Below are positions 10,855 through 22,148 of a stretch of DNA of 64,000 nt, piece by piece; positions within the stretch are counted from its first letter, which is position 1, and each line of letters starts with the position of its first letter. The notes below the pieces were generated by a model, which was given only the letters and a program-made list of their open reading frames with translations, searched no databases and was not told the DNA's origin. Where the stretch lies: positions 38,414,057 through 38,478,056 of the forward strand of contig CM069447.1 of the NCBI GenBank assembly GCA_035610835.1, in the 5' to 3' direction. A program made the translations under genes and the position numbers. The DNA is from Ophiura sarsii (lineage: Eukaryota; Echinodermata; Ophiuroidea; Amphilepidida; Ophiuridae).

Positions 10855-11185
10855 TCATCGGCGGGGACTCGAACCCACTATCGTGTTCAAAACCTGTTGG
10901 GACACTATACACGTGAGCATGAAATATCTTCCAAAATAAGTAAAAAGCTGTCAGATGAAAGTATGATAGTCAAAACTAGTGTATGTAAAGCTGACATCCC
11001 CCGAACCAATGTTGGGGCTGATATATAATAACACAGCCCGTTGCTGGACGATGCTTTTATATGGACCAACATTGAGTTTAGGGGGAGGGACCACCGTTTC
11101 ACAGGACATGCAGGAAGTGTCCCAACAGTTTTGAACATGATTGCAGGTCTCATACACTCTAGGCAGGCGCCTTAACCACTACTTT
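10855..11185 (-). mobile_element. tRNA-like SINE-type sequence split by an insertion
   Basis: On the minus strand AGTGGTTAAGGCGCCTGCC (about 11163-11181) resembles a tRNA D-arm/A-box. GGTTCGAGTCC (10865-10875, in minus-strand sense) is a canonical T-arm B-box. They would lie roughly 35-50 bp apart in a tRNA-derived element but are separated by a 262-bp element with inverted ends. No intact acceptor stem was seen, so this is probably a SINE or tRNA-derived relic and not a working tRNA gene. Confidence 0.5.
10880..11141. mobile_element. 262-bp inverted-repeat element inside the tRNA-like sequence
   Basis: The left end ATCGTGTTCAAAACCTGTTG continues GGACACT. The right end, as reverse complement, reads ATCATGTTCAAAACTGTTGG and continues GACACT. 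The two match over about 26 bp with one substitution and one indel. No target duplication could be fixed. No ORF of transposase type. Confidence 0.6.
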
Positions 11186-11754
11186 ATATTATATACAACA
11201 AGAGATAGTTTCATTATAGACTCGATTAAGTCCAAAAACCATCTCTCATCAATGTTTGAGAAGATTTTTCAATCGCATAGGCCTACGTGTATACGTCGCG
11301 TGTTTTGTGCTCTGCTTCGTTAATTTTGCCTCGCAATTGAGTAGCTGTATTGTACTCCTATTGACTAAATGTGTGTACACACATTCCTGTTTAATAATAT
11401 AAATAATAGGCTTTGTAAACTAAATATCCCCGACAATGGTACTAGCATGTTTTGGCTATTATTTTAAAGAAAACAATATTAATTACAAATGACCTTCAGC
11501 ATCGATTTCACCTAGTTTTGTAGTATTTCTGGATTTAACAAAATCCAAAATGGACACCATATTGCACAAAATAGACATTAAATCAACTGCCAAAAGCCAC
11601 TATTATTGATATATTTCTCAAAATAGGGTCTATGTGTTCACACTGAAAACGATCATACTTGACTACGCTTCCGTCATTAGGCAACGATTATGGCGCATGG
11701 TCAGATGATGATTATATTAAATTAACTTTGAACATGAAAACATTGAAGAGGGCC

Positions 11755-12885
11755 ATCAAATTTCATGTCACAACACACCAATCTCGATCCCAACCCAACC
11801 ACCATCCCCGTCGACACACCCATCCCAACCACACCCCAGCCCATACATGTACATCAGTTCGAACCTTAAACCAACCTTGCTCAAACACTAACAACAAGGT
11901 TACCCCGTGAATTTTTTCGCACTAGGTCCTTCGCGGTCCGTGTCAACTATTTCTTCTGGTTTTTTCACCGTTTTTACACTCACTAGTCATCAAAAAGTGC
12001 GATAGGCGAAAAAACAACAACTTTATTTTGTCTACAATAAAAATATTGCCTGTTTTTGGTTAAAGTCCACCTTTCTGATTAATAAGAAGTGTTACAATCA
12101 ACACACAGGCACCGCTTGTTCATGCCAGATTCGCTGCACGGAGGCCTAAGTCAAACAGGTGTATTGATTTTTCTGTATAAAATAAACAACATCGCCGCCC
12201 ATTGGTTTATATTGACATGAATCCTTATAGTCAACAATTTACAAAGGAAGTGGGAGGAGTAGTTTTACTTGACAAATGTTGTACTTTTGGATCCAAACGT
12301 AGAAAAATGATGACGCAGCCCTACGTGCGTGGTTCCGATATGTAGGCCTATTAATTGTTCATGTCCATGTTATTAAAAGATTTGTTCCATTAACCAAGAC
12401 ATTATGCCTCGCATTAACCAACAAATAAAACAAATGGCTCATATCCAATTGGGTATATGGGCAGCATGCCACAAGAGAAATTCTATTGTAATGTTAATCA
12501 CATGTTGTGGGTCCCTTGGCTAAAATGGCCCAAAACTTTTAAAAAAACGAGCGACTTTGAGAAACATGTCGCACCAATTTCATTTTAATAAATCAATGTT
12601 TATTTAACATTTATCATCAATAGCATACATACATGTATGGAAAATTAAACACGTAGAAGTAAGACAAAAACTTACCAACACACATACTGGTCGATATGTC
12701 AGGAATAAATGGAAAGAATGGTTCTGAACCATCTCCTGGATCTGTGCATGTTCCTATTGCAGCACCAGCTAATGCATAACCCTCAGTGCAGCTGAAAGTC
12801 AGCGTTTGTCCAACAGCGATCATGTCCATGTCAGGTGAGCGCAAACCGTTCGTTGGTGCATCTGGAGCTGTACATTGTGCTATAA
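11755..12885. repeat. Internal duplication in B, copy i (CCP plus flanking intron)
   Basis: Collinear with 13220-14846 through CCATCCCC, AACACTAACAACA, TTTTTACACTCACTAGTCATC, the CCATTAACCAAGACATTATG stretch and the CCP exon itself. The second copy has an extra 353-bp insertion. This shows that the CCP exon was duplicated together with its intron before the B block was amplified. Confidence 0.8.
12676..12879 (-). CDS. CCP/sushi domain exon, second transcribed (unit B)
   Basis: A 204-bp exon with both boundaries in phase 1, acceptor CCAATTTTGTTATAG and donor G|GTAAGTTTTTG. It encodes one whole CCP (sushi) module of 67 full codons with cysteines at codons 2, 30, 44 and 66. Landmarks are Q-C-T-A-P-D-A-P-T-N-G, G-Q-T-L-T-F-S-C-T-E-G-Y and I-G-T-C. 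CCP modules are about 60-residue extracellular beta-sandwich domains with C1-C3 and C2-C4 disulfides, found in complement regulators and adhesion proteins. The usual tryptophan between C3 and C4 is missing; that stretch is rich in Phe and Pro. It pairs with the exon at 14638-14841 (10 of 67 residues differ). Confidence 0.85.
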
Positions 12886-13301
12886 CAAAATTGGTTGAAG
12901 TTGTAAGATTAGGGAATTACCGACTTTTGAATTCAAATTTATGCATTATGCAATATGAATATGATTTAGAAATTTCCAATAGGGTGATATGCATTATAGA
13001 TTCATGCAATGACTTACTGCAATTAACTGATTGTTTATTTTCAGATTGTGTAATTTGTGTTTACAGAATAATCTCTAGGAGCATAAACCATTACTTGCCG
13101 ATTTAAAATAAACATACAATTTATCATTAATGATTAATATAATATTATAAAGGTTTTAAATGATGTCAGTCCTGAATAAGAATTCATCCTACTTTGCTCA
13201 ATGTTAAATTGACTGTAATTGAATTTCATGTCATATCACATCCATCTTGATACCAAAACAACCACCATCCCCTCTGACACACCCATCTCCACCAGACACC
13301 A

Positions 13302-13654
13302 CCCGGGGGCACTGACATTGGAAAAGCATATAGGTATGTGCGTTGAAGACCCCCCTTTTCACGCTCTGCTGCTAGCTCGTATGACCCCCCTTTTGAGCCT
13401 GCATCAGTTCTTAAGACCCAATTTTATTGCAAATTCAAAAAATCGCAACATTTGCGTTCCAAAGCCCCAATCCTTTGCGTTCTTGCTAATCAAAATTGAA
13501 CAATAGGCCAGTTCTCAAGACCTACCTTTTTGAAAAAATCAGTTCCTAAGACCCTATTTTTGTCATAAAATCCACTCAGTTCATTTAATTAGCCCCCCTT
13601 TTTGAGACCCTGGGCGGCACACCCTTACCCCCCAAAAAGTTGAGTCCCCCCGGG
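13302..13654. mobile_element. 353-bp insertion with CCCGGGGG inverted ends
   Basis: Present in copy ii of the internal duplication and absent from copy i, so it is an insertion. The ends are imperfectly inverted: left CCCGGGGGCACTGACATT, right (reverse complement) CCCGGGGGGACTCAACTT. The interior has repeated AAGACCCCCCTTTT / AAGACCTACC-like blocks. No clear target duplication. Also present in B' at 37287-37639. Type not identified. Confidence 0.55.
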
Positions 13655-14637
13655 CCCACCCCACCCCAATAACCCCCTCCATACACGTACCTCACTTCGA
13701 ACCGTAACCCACCCAGCACAAACACTAACAACACGGTTACCCCGTGAATGTCTTTTGCAGTAGGTCTTTGCCCGTCGGTGTAAATTATGTTTTCGGTTTA
13801 TTTTCTCCGTTTTTACACTCACTAGTCATCAAAATGTGATAGGCGACAAAAATGTAGACTTTATTTTGTCTACAATGAAAATATTGCCTGTTTTTGGTTA
13901 CAGTGCATTACTAAGAAGTTTTACACTCAACAAACAGGTACCTCTCGTTCATGTCAGATTCGCTGCACTAAAGCCTAAGTCAAACAGGCGTATTGATTTG
14001 TCTGTAAAAAATAAACAACCTCGCCGCCCGTTGGTTTTTATTGACATGAATCCTTATTATTGTCAACAATTTACACTGGAAGTGGGAGGAGTAGTTTTCT
14101 TGACGAATGTTGCACTTTTTGATCCAAAAGTAGAAAAACGATGACGCAGCCCTACGTGCGTGGTTCTGATATGAAGGCCTATTGATTGTTCATGTCCATG
14201 TTATTAAAAGATTTGTTCCATTAACCAAGACATTATGCCTCGCATTAACCAACAAATAAATCAAATGGCTCATATCCAATTGGTTATATGTGCAGCATGC
14301 CACAAGAGAAACCCATATTGTAATGTTAATCACATGTTGTGGGTCCCTTGGTTTATCAAACACATCAGAATATGGAACTTAATAAGAAATAGTTTGCCCG
14401 GACCCTTCAAATTAAAACTCATATTTAAATAGAGTTTGACTTTATATGTTTGTTATTCTTCTCATAGCGTGTGTTTATGCTGATGCTAAAATGACCCGAC
14501 ACTTTTAAAAACGGGTGACTTGAAGAAACATTTCGCACAAATTTCATTAGAATAAATCAATGTTTATTTAACAGTTATCATCAATAGCATATATACACGT
14601 AGAAAATTAAAGACGAAGTAGTAAGACAAAGACTTAC

Positions 14638-14841
14638 CAATACACATACTGGTCGATATGTCAGGAATAAATAGAAAAAATTGCTCTGAACCATCTTCTT
14701 GAACAGTGCATGTTCCTATTGCATCCCCAGCTAATGCATAACCCTCAGTGCAGCTGAATGTCAGCATTTGTCCAACAGCGATCATGTCCATATCAGGTGA
14801 GCGCATACCGTTCATTGGTGCATCTGGAGCTGTACATTGTG
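14638..14841 (-). CDS. CCP/sushi domain exon, first transcribed (unit B)
   Basis: A 204-bp exon, phase 1 at both ends, with acceptor ACAGATTTTGCTATAG and donor G|GTAAGTCTTTG. It is a complete CCP module with the same four-cysteine spacing as 12676-12879 and also lacks the C3-C4 tryptophan. By hand count the paralogues differ at 10 replacement and 6 silent codons. Five of the replacements fall in the ten or so codons after C3 (Asp/Val, Pro/Gln, Gly/Glu, Pro/Gln, Pro/Leu). Joined to the next exon, the split codon becomes Ala (G|CA). No further upstream exon was recognised before the foldback element region. Confidence 0.85.
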
Positions 14842-15099
14842 CTATAGCAAAATCTGTTTTAAGTTGTAAGATTAGGGAATTAAAATGTTGAATTCAAATT
14901 TATGCAATTTTACGCAATTGTGTTACTGTCAAGTCTTTTCAATTGAGAATTTTGTGATGCATACTTTCCGATTGTAGTTTTAAACACCGTCCTTAAGGGT
15001 AGTGGATACCCCATTTAGTGTAGTGCACCCTGATAAGACAAGACTTGTTAAGTTATCCTAGCATATTAAAGCTTAAAACATTAATTTACTGTGCCAGTA

Positions 15100-15500
15100 A
15101 GAATTACATATGAAGTATGAAGGTTTCCACATGGCATGGGTCTTTGTATGAAAAAGAAATGGGCATTTTTGTATGTTATCAGCTCATTTTACAACTTGAC
15201 CTCAGATTACCTTTGACCTTGATATGTGACCTTTGACATCATGGACATATGAAGGTTCTCATGTTGTATCTTTGTATCAATTAAGGTCAATGTTGGACCT
15301 TGCATGAACGAGAAATTGAGAAAACCAAAAAGTGTATACTAAATGTTTACAACTGACTTTAGATGACCTTTGACCTTGATATGTGACCTTTGACCTGATG
15401 GACATATGAAGATTTTCATGTTGTATCTTTGTATCAATTAAGGTCAATGTTGGACCTTGCATGAACGAGAATTTGAGAAAACCAAAAAGTATATACCGGA
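15100..15500. repeat. Tandem repeat, about 170 bp, rich in TGACCTTTGACC
   Basis: Two good copies and one decayed copy of a unit containing GACCTTTGACCTTGATATGT, GACATATGAAG and GGTCAATGTTGGACCTTGCA. Perfect DR1-type hexamer pairs (TGACCT-T-TGACCT in minus-strand sense) occur at 15364-15376 and 15384-15396. Duplicate B' ends inside this repeat. Confidence 0.75.
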
Positions 15501-15579
15501 CAGACAAAGTAGTCCATCAGCTACGGGACTTTTAATGGACCGAGAGAGGTAAAGCATCTGATAGGGTCAGTCTCGTGTG

Positions 15580-17680
15580 AAATGTTGTGCTGGATCCGAA
15601 TATCGACACCTTACAAGCCACAATTGCGGTCTCGGCAGTTTAAAATCGATTTTTGTACCAAAAATAACGGTTTTTTACCAGAAATACCCCAATATCGTAT
15701 TTTCATTATTGTTTTTTTTTGTTATAATATATCAACATTTGACCTTTTGACCTCAAAGGGGTCGAAAAGTAGAGGGAAACTCATTTTTTTCGGAATTTTG
15801 TGCTAAATACGAATATTAATGTTTTAGAATCCAGGATTATATTATTAGTTGCAAAAATGAATTTTTGTACAAAAATCATATTTTCATCATAAATAAGCTA
15901 ATGTACAAGCTATAAACACTATTTTGATACCTAATTAAAGGTTATATGATTGTTTTCCTGAAAAAGAACGAAAACAACTAAATTGATTGTTAAAAGGGAT
16001 TTTTAAATATTATGCAAAATCAAGTTGTTTAAAAACAACTTGATTTTGCATAATATTTCAGAAATATTGAAATTATTGATGTTTTTTTGTTAAAGATTTT
16101 TGTGCTAACTATGAATATTATTGTTTTAGAATCCAGGATTATATTTTTAGTTGCAAAAATGGATTGTTGTACAAAAATACCACTTTTGAACCGGGAATAG
16201 CCCAATATCGTATCTTCGTCATAAATATGGTAACGTACAAGCTATAGACACCATGCTGGTACCAAATCACAGTTTACATATTTTCTACCCATTACGTGAC
16301 CACGGATATGCCCTGGTATCCAGGGTAATAAATTATAACTTTCTTTGGCTGATTTATTTGATTTATTGCACCACGCCTGTGTATTTCCTAGCCAGGCTAC
16401 TAGGATCGCTGGCCAAGCACGGCTCAAGGCCCCGCCGCGCCAGGGTGGTATCCTGGTGTTGTCCATAGTGGAAGAACCTGGTACTAGCGTGGTATTAATG
16501 GGGACTTTAGAAACGTATTTATTACAGTTGTTGCTTTTTTCTTGTGTTAATGTTCAAAAATGAATAATGTTTATATTGTTTGCTTTTCGAACGAGTGAAT
16601 TCCATAGGATATTAATGAAATTAGCTAAAAGTATTCTGACAGAAAATGTTCAAAGTTTACTCATACACAAGTTTATTTAGATACAATTACATTGGATAAT
16701 TTTCTGGGTGGAAAGAAGCCCAAAGTCCCGCCCAAAGTCTTACTTTTAAAAGTTGTTGTGTTGAGAAATTCACACTTTAACTTCAATTTGTCATTGCAAT
16801 TAGTACTACTAGTATTTCAAATTTGGTTAATGTCAAAAGTTCAAAATTTTAAAAAAGTCACAATATATTATCCCTGGATCAGATTTTAGTTGTAAAATTT
16901 AGCCTAATGTGGCTGAAAGTCACCGCATGTGTCAATTCGTATGGCGAGATTGTACTCAGGGTATTTCCAGCGTGTGGTCAATGTGTTGAATTAAACAGTT
17001 CTTGGGTGGATTTTTTTTAGCCCAACACGCGACTTTTCAATGTTCTTGCGTTAAGAAAATCAATGTTTGAACTTTAATTTGTTTAAAAAATAATGTAATT
17101 TCAGATTTTGTCAAATATTAAGTTCAAATTAAAAAAACCAACCCAATTATATAGCAGATTTTAGTTTAAAATGTAGCCCAATGGGGCTAAAGATATGTCA
17201 ATAGAAGGAGTGCTGTAGCGTGGTTACAGCAGTGCCTTTTTGGATTTTCAAGACTGTTGGTCCAGGGTGTATCACCCCATTCACACCATGTCCACACCAT
17301 GTTCACACACAAATACTAGCTTGATAGCCAATTGTGGCCCCTGTCAGACCATGGTCAGACAATATTTGAAACTTGGCTCAAACTATACTGGACGATGGAA
17401 CCTAATGCCGAAAACGAACAAAAAACAACTAAATTGATTGTTTAAACGTAGTTAAATAACTAAATGTTGCGTAATGTTTAATAAAAATAGATTATTTTTT
17501 GTAGTTTTAATAATCAATATATGACCATTTTACCTGGGAGGGGTCAAAAAATTAAGGAAGTCCATTGTACTTTAAATTTTGTGCTGAATCCGAATATTAC
17601 AATTTTAGAAGCAGTTATAATGATCTTAGTTGTCAAAATTGATTTTGTTTAAAAAGAACGGAGTTTTGAATAAACTCATG
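15580..17680. repeat. Diverged dispersed/tandem repeats, no gene seen
   Basis: Four diverged blocks begin with TTTTGTGCT(A/G)AATNCGAATAT, at about 15583, 15797, 16100 and 17577. They share GTTTTAGAATCCAGGATTATA and GTACAAAAAT. A CAACTAAATTGATTGTT segment occurs at about 15975 and 17427. TGACCTCAAAGGGGTC-like text occurs at 15750 and 17540. No supported exon was found. Confidence 0.6.
16005..16058. repeat. 54-bp near-perfect palindrome (26-bp arms)
   Basis: The left arm 16005-16030 (AAATATTATGCAAAATCAAG continuing TTGTTT) is the exact reverse complement of 16033-16058, with only two bases (AA) between. Pairing stops abruptly at both outer edges. It would form a very stable cruciform or hairpin. 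Confidence 0.9.
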
Positions 17681-17685
17681 AATGA

Positions 17686-18640
17686 CAAGACAGTCTGAAT
17701 TAGTCAGGCACAGGCTGGACTAACTTTAAACTAGTCGAGTAGGTTAGTCAAGCCTGCTGGATAGGTTATGGCCGACTTGACTAGCTTAAGGTTAGTCCGG
17801 CTCAGCCTGACTTGCTTGATTTGTTCTGCGGGACTAGTCTGTGGCTGTTCTAGCTTATTAGACAAGCTGACTTGACTAGCTTTAGGTTAGTCAAGCTGAC
17901 TGGGCTAGCTTTAGGTTAGTCAAGGCACTGAGATAAAACATCAATGGCGGCATGCAGATAAGACGTACGTCATCGCCGGTCAGGTTTTAGTTTTAGTGCT
18001 AGCCAATCCATACGTAATTTGCCGTAGTTATTTCACTGTGTGGCCATATTGTGTACATCATAGTGTTTGCCAACATCTGTAGACTATTTTATGCTCAATT
18101 TTGTTTGGAATGACGACTCGGAGTAGGAAAAAAAAACTAACTGTAAAGAACGACGGTAGCGCGGGCATTTCGAACGCTAACGGGTCAGCCATGGCTGACC
18201 AGTCCACTACAGCTAACACTTTAGCCAGCAGCCCCGCCAACAACATGGTCAATACAAGTGTTATTGAACAGACAGCAGAGCAATCACCCGTGGCGAAAAC
18301 AAGTACTGCTACGCAACGTGAACAATTTGAGTCAGGCGGGATGTACTATATGGTTTGAACTTGACTAACCTTACGTTAGTCGAGCCAAGCCTGACTAACA
18401 TTACGTTAGTCAAGCTAGCTTGACTAACCTTACCTTAGTCAAGATGGACACCATCTGGACTAACTTAAAGCTAATCGAGCGACTAGCCTAAACTAGTCCA
18501 GCGATTAGCCTAAACTAGTCCAGCTTAGGACAGACTAACATCAAGCTAGTCGAGCGACTAACGTAAAGCTAGTCCAGCAATGCAAGGCTAAGTCTAGTCA
18601 AGAAAGGCACCATCTGGACTAGCGCTTACCAGTTTAGGTT
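17686..18640. mobile_element. Foldback-type element with tandem-subrepeat arms
   Basis: The left arm (about 17686-17930) is a run of variants of GACTAGCTTTAGGTTAGTCA. The right arm (about 18358-18640) is a run of variants of the complement, such as CTTGACTAACCTTACGTTAG and GACTAACGTAAAGCTAGTCC. The arms are thus long inverted repeats made of short direct repeats, the architecture of foldback transposons and of the sea urchin TU elements. The roughly 425-bp core is unrelated and holds a short ORF. Exact ends and target duplication were not resolved. It lies only in the single-copy spacer. Confidence 0.65.
18110..18358 (+). CDS. 82-residue ORF in the core of the foldback element
   Basis: Starts at ATG 18110 with a basic N-terminus (M-T-T-R-S-R-K-K-K), then a Ser/Thr/Asn/Ala-rich low-complexity stretch, and stops exactly where the right arm begins. 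Composition differs from the flanking AT-rich DNA: it is more GC-rich, with several CG dinucleotides. I do not recognise a family. It could be the N-terminus of a transposon protein, or the captured 5' end of a host gene whose continuation was cut off by the arm. Translation is unproven. Confidence 0.3.
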   Translation: MTTRSRKKKLTVKNDGSAGISNANGSAMADQSTTANTLASSPANNMVNTSVIEQTAEQSPVAKTSTATQREQFESGGMYYMV

Positions 18641-18759
18641 TTCAGTGATTGACCCTGATTATTAACGATAACAGGGTCACCAATTAATTCAGGAAAAATA
18701 TAGCGCAAAAAATGGGAAAAACACTTTTGGCCTTGGCATCAGCATCATCCTTTTTTGGT

Positions 18760-18790
<31 letters not shown>

Positions 18791-19564
18791 AGGGGACAAT
18801 ATATGTAGGGGTATGAAGAAAAATGTGTTATGTGTCGACCTGACGTTGGTTGAAACAGCTTGGTAACATATTTTAGGGGTTATGGGCCGCTGATTAGATC
18901 AGTTTAGGTGGGGACTATTATTAGATTAATACTAATACAACCGGGCGAGGGCGTATATTACGTCTAGTGTCGGTAGAGTACAATACATACAATTTTCATT
19001 TTATCATATAATTCCATAATTCTTTAGCAGGGAGGAAGATGGTGGAGGACCGGGTCGGGATTTGGAAAAGTTCAAGCTTAGGCGGACAAAAAAACCTGTT
19101 GTACGGGCCCGACCAACCCCATTTTGTTCTTCAAAACAAAACAAAATTTTCATCTCTGCGGCTAGATAGCCAGATGGGTTTAAAATAAGTCTATTTGGGT
19201 AAAATTACGATTTTCAACAACTCTTCTGTCACATACCAAACGAAAGCAAACAGAGCCCGAACAAGTAGATTTTTTACTTTTTTTACTATATTTGTAAATA
19301 CAAATTATAGTCTAAATAAAAAAATATACCACCAGGATCAAAATTTACGATTTGTTAGCATCTTTACTTTATATTATTGCCGTATAACTCCATTTTCAAA
19401 ATGTCAAGATGTTAATTGAAGTTAAAAGTGCATTAACAAATCAATAAAAATTCCCTTTAAAAAGGAATAGGCGCTCAAATGAACATTCTTCATTTGATTA
19501 ATTACAAATATATTAAATAGATAAATCTAGATTTTTGATAGATTATTATATTATAATAATTTAT

Positions 19565-19566
<2 letters not shown>
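18640..19566. other. Spacer, no gene recognised
   Basis: Contains a pure G run near 18762-18790, an 8-bp inverted pair TGACCCTG...CAGGGTCA around 18650-18679, and AT-rich low-complexity DNA. No exon-like or terminal-repeat structure was found. Confidence 0.5.
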
Positions 19567-19643
<77 letters not shown>

Positions 19644-21845
19644 TTATTATATCTGTCAATAGTCAGTCAATTAATGATTTATGAATTCATCACTTCATTT
19701 ATTCATCATTCAATGTGATTGATGTATTATAAAGCTGAGGTATAAAGTAATAATTTTAGAAGCGACTTAATCATATTATTACTAACGAAAGTTTAGAAGA
19801 GAACTCAGCAGTTTGGAATTAAAGACTTCAACTTTCCTGGTGTTTATATTATACCCTCGTACAAACTACCAAGACCAACCCACTGATCTGTACATGCAGT
19901 AATTCATAATTAAACCAGTCAGAATACAGAGATGAGTTGATATTGAACAGCGGACTGTGTAAACTACAACTGTACACCGCTCCAACCCCCACACACCACT
20001 CAATGCCCTGTACATGCTAGCCTTGCTATTATAATACATCTATGCAGGCAGCATTATAGCTGAGATACTGTACACATTCATATCGAGAATGCAACCGAGC
20101 GTGACTATCTCCATTCTTATAATAACGAGCGTTATATTCAGCCTCGTTTATAGTTCGTAAATGCCGATAGCATTCGTACACTACAACTTCACATTTCAAT
20201 GTTACGTACATGTTAGTATAGAGACCATCAGTAAACATGGCAGCCTCCATGTATAATATCTAGAAATACCAAATTGTGTAAATTTTCGCAAACTCATAAC
20301 AATACAGGGCTCCCACCGTAGCGGGCGCCCCAAAATAAATGTACATTTTTTATTTGTACTTTATTAGACGCCAAAAAGGGATTTCTTGCATTCGACCTTG
20401 AGTTAACCTCAAAGTTACCGCAATGGTATCGTTATACTCGAGGCTACGTTTTTGGTCTGGACAGGCACTCTTTGTTAGCAGTACATTTGTATAGCTCAAG
20501 AATAACTATTTTAGAGTCTAGTGGCCGTCTGAACAGGCATACATGTATAGTGTCCTTCAGCTGTGTAAACAATCAGTGTTTATTTTAAACAAACATCATT
20601 GGTTGAAAGAGCTTGAAAGGAAGTCAATTTATTATGTTTAACACTGTTTAAACTGGGTTTTTTTGCAAACAGGTCAAAACAATCATTACTGATTTGTATG
20701 CCTAAAGAAAGATACTGTATTTGGTGCATTGTGACATACGTGAGACGTAAACAGTGGGTATGATACCCTTTTCCCAAATGTTAAACTTGATCTATATATA
20801 GGGCGGCCGCCGTAGCGGCTCGCCCAAAAAGGTGTATTTCCACTCCCCTTAAACATGTTAAATCACAAATTAAGTACACAAACTATATTGGTGGTTAACC
20901 ACCTTTCGCGGTAATTCGAAGTTATTTCACCGATCTTTTCGTAATCATACTGATTTGGACCGTCAAATTTCAGTATGTTAATCAGAAAAATATGATCTTT
21001 CATATGATATAAAAATCTCCATATGTTTTAGAAAAATCTGTGTTATGAAAATGTGATCGGGTCATCAACCTTTAATGATAGCAACACTTGTTGTAAAACC
21101 ATTTTACCAGTGTGCCCAACAATTTCTCCTTTGCACACTTTGTTTATACATATATACATTCACTTTTAGCTTGTTATAGCAGGGAGGTGTCAAATTGACA
21201 CCTTCCTGGTTATAGCTAGGCTAATAATATACAATTATAAGCAAGTTTGCGACCTCTTTGATTTTAGGCTGGTAACTCAATCCCACAGTGCATTTCGTTA
21301 AAACAGTGTAAATTATTTTTCAACGATACGTATCACGTGATAACCACGATCGTTTTCGCAAAATATCGCAAAATGGCGCGGTACCTCAACCCCCTACTCC
21401 ACATAGATCATGTTCATCACTGTTATCCTGCAGTCATCTACGCCATAACATTCCTCAAATGAATATATATTCCTGTTCAGAATCTTTAGTCAAATGAACT
21501 AAGATGAGAAGGCTATTTAACTTGTGCACAAATCGATTTTTCACACGTTATCATTAACGTTCAATATTTCATAAACAAAATGAGCCTTAGATTTTAGCCC
21601 AGTAATGCTAAATAGCCTCTGCTTTGATAAAATGCTGAGGTTCAAAGTATATCTCAACAATTCCGAACCAATACTAGACATGTTTGTACTTATTTGTATG
21701 CATGGTGATTTCAAATACGGTAATGATGTTCAATAATTCTGACATTTTTAAAAACATTTTGTGAACATTTGTGACTGTCATCAGCAGACGACTGCCACGT
21801 GGAAAGTGTTTAAGAGACACTATGAAATTTAAGATCAATACATAC

Positions 21846-21866
21846 CAGTTGGATCCATGGTTGGAG
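21846..21866 (-). CDS. Candidate 21-bp microexon, unit A3
   Basis: Identical to A1, including both splice signals. Confidence 0.4.
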
Positions 21867-22148
21867 CTGAAATAGGGAAAAGATAACAATAGATTCATTA
21901 GGTTGTAAACAAAAAGCATATACATCATTTTTAAAACGTTACAAATAGATCAACAACATTAATTCTTAATTAATACTATAGTTTAAGAAGTCGACAGCGA
22001 TGCTTTAAAGAATGTCATGATCTATGTTTAACAGTAATATTCAGTAGAACATTTATTCGTTTATTCATCATTTTCATTTCATTTTATTCTATATTATTCC
22101 GTATATGGGATTAGTGGTCATTTTGGATGCAACACTAAACTCTATTAA

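Larger units (their letters stand above)
13220..14846. repeat. Internal duplication in B, copy ii
   Basis: Second copy of the CCP-plus-intron block at 11755-12885. The two are clearly diverged from each other, much more so than B from B', so this duplication is the older event. Confidence 0.8.
7325..15256. repeat. Segmental duplication unit B (exon-bearing copy 1)
   Basis: Collinear with 31312-39238 at a nearly constant offset of about 23,985-23,990 bp, with few substitutions. The first 1.6 kb also matches 46449-48044. It contains the CCP, CCP and LDLa exons. Parts are old relatives of unit A: 7789-8345 matches A around 1590-2640 without the TTAA element, and 9170-9500 matches A around 520-830 including GC hairpin 2. 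The unit boundary at 7325 is shared by all three copies (CAACATGGAC then GCTTAGTTAAG). Confidence 0.9.

Noticed and set aside
10865..11181. Functional tRNA gene with an intron
   Set aside because: The separation between A- and B-boxes is far too long, the insert has transposon-like inverted ends, and no acceptor stem is seen.
13836..14144. 102-residue plus-strand ORF beside the CCP exon
   Set aside because: The paralogous segment at about 11990-12310 has stop codons in the same frame, and the ORF lies in an intron on the opposite strand. B and B' differ by replacements only.
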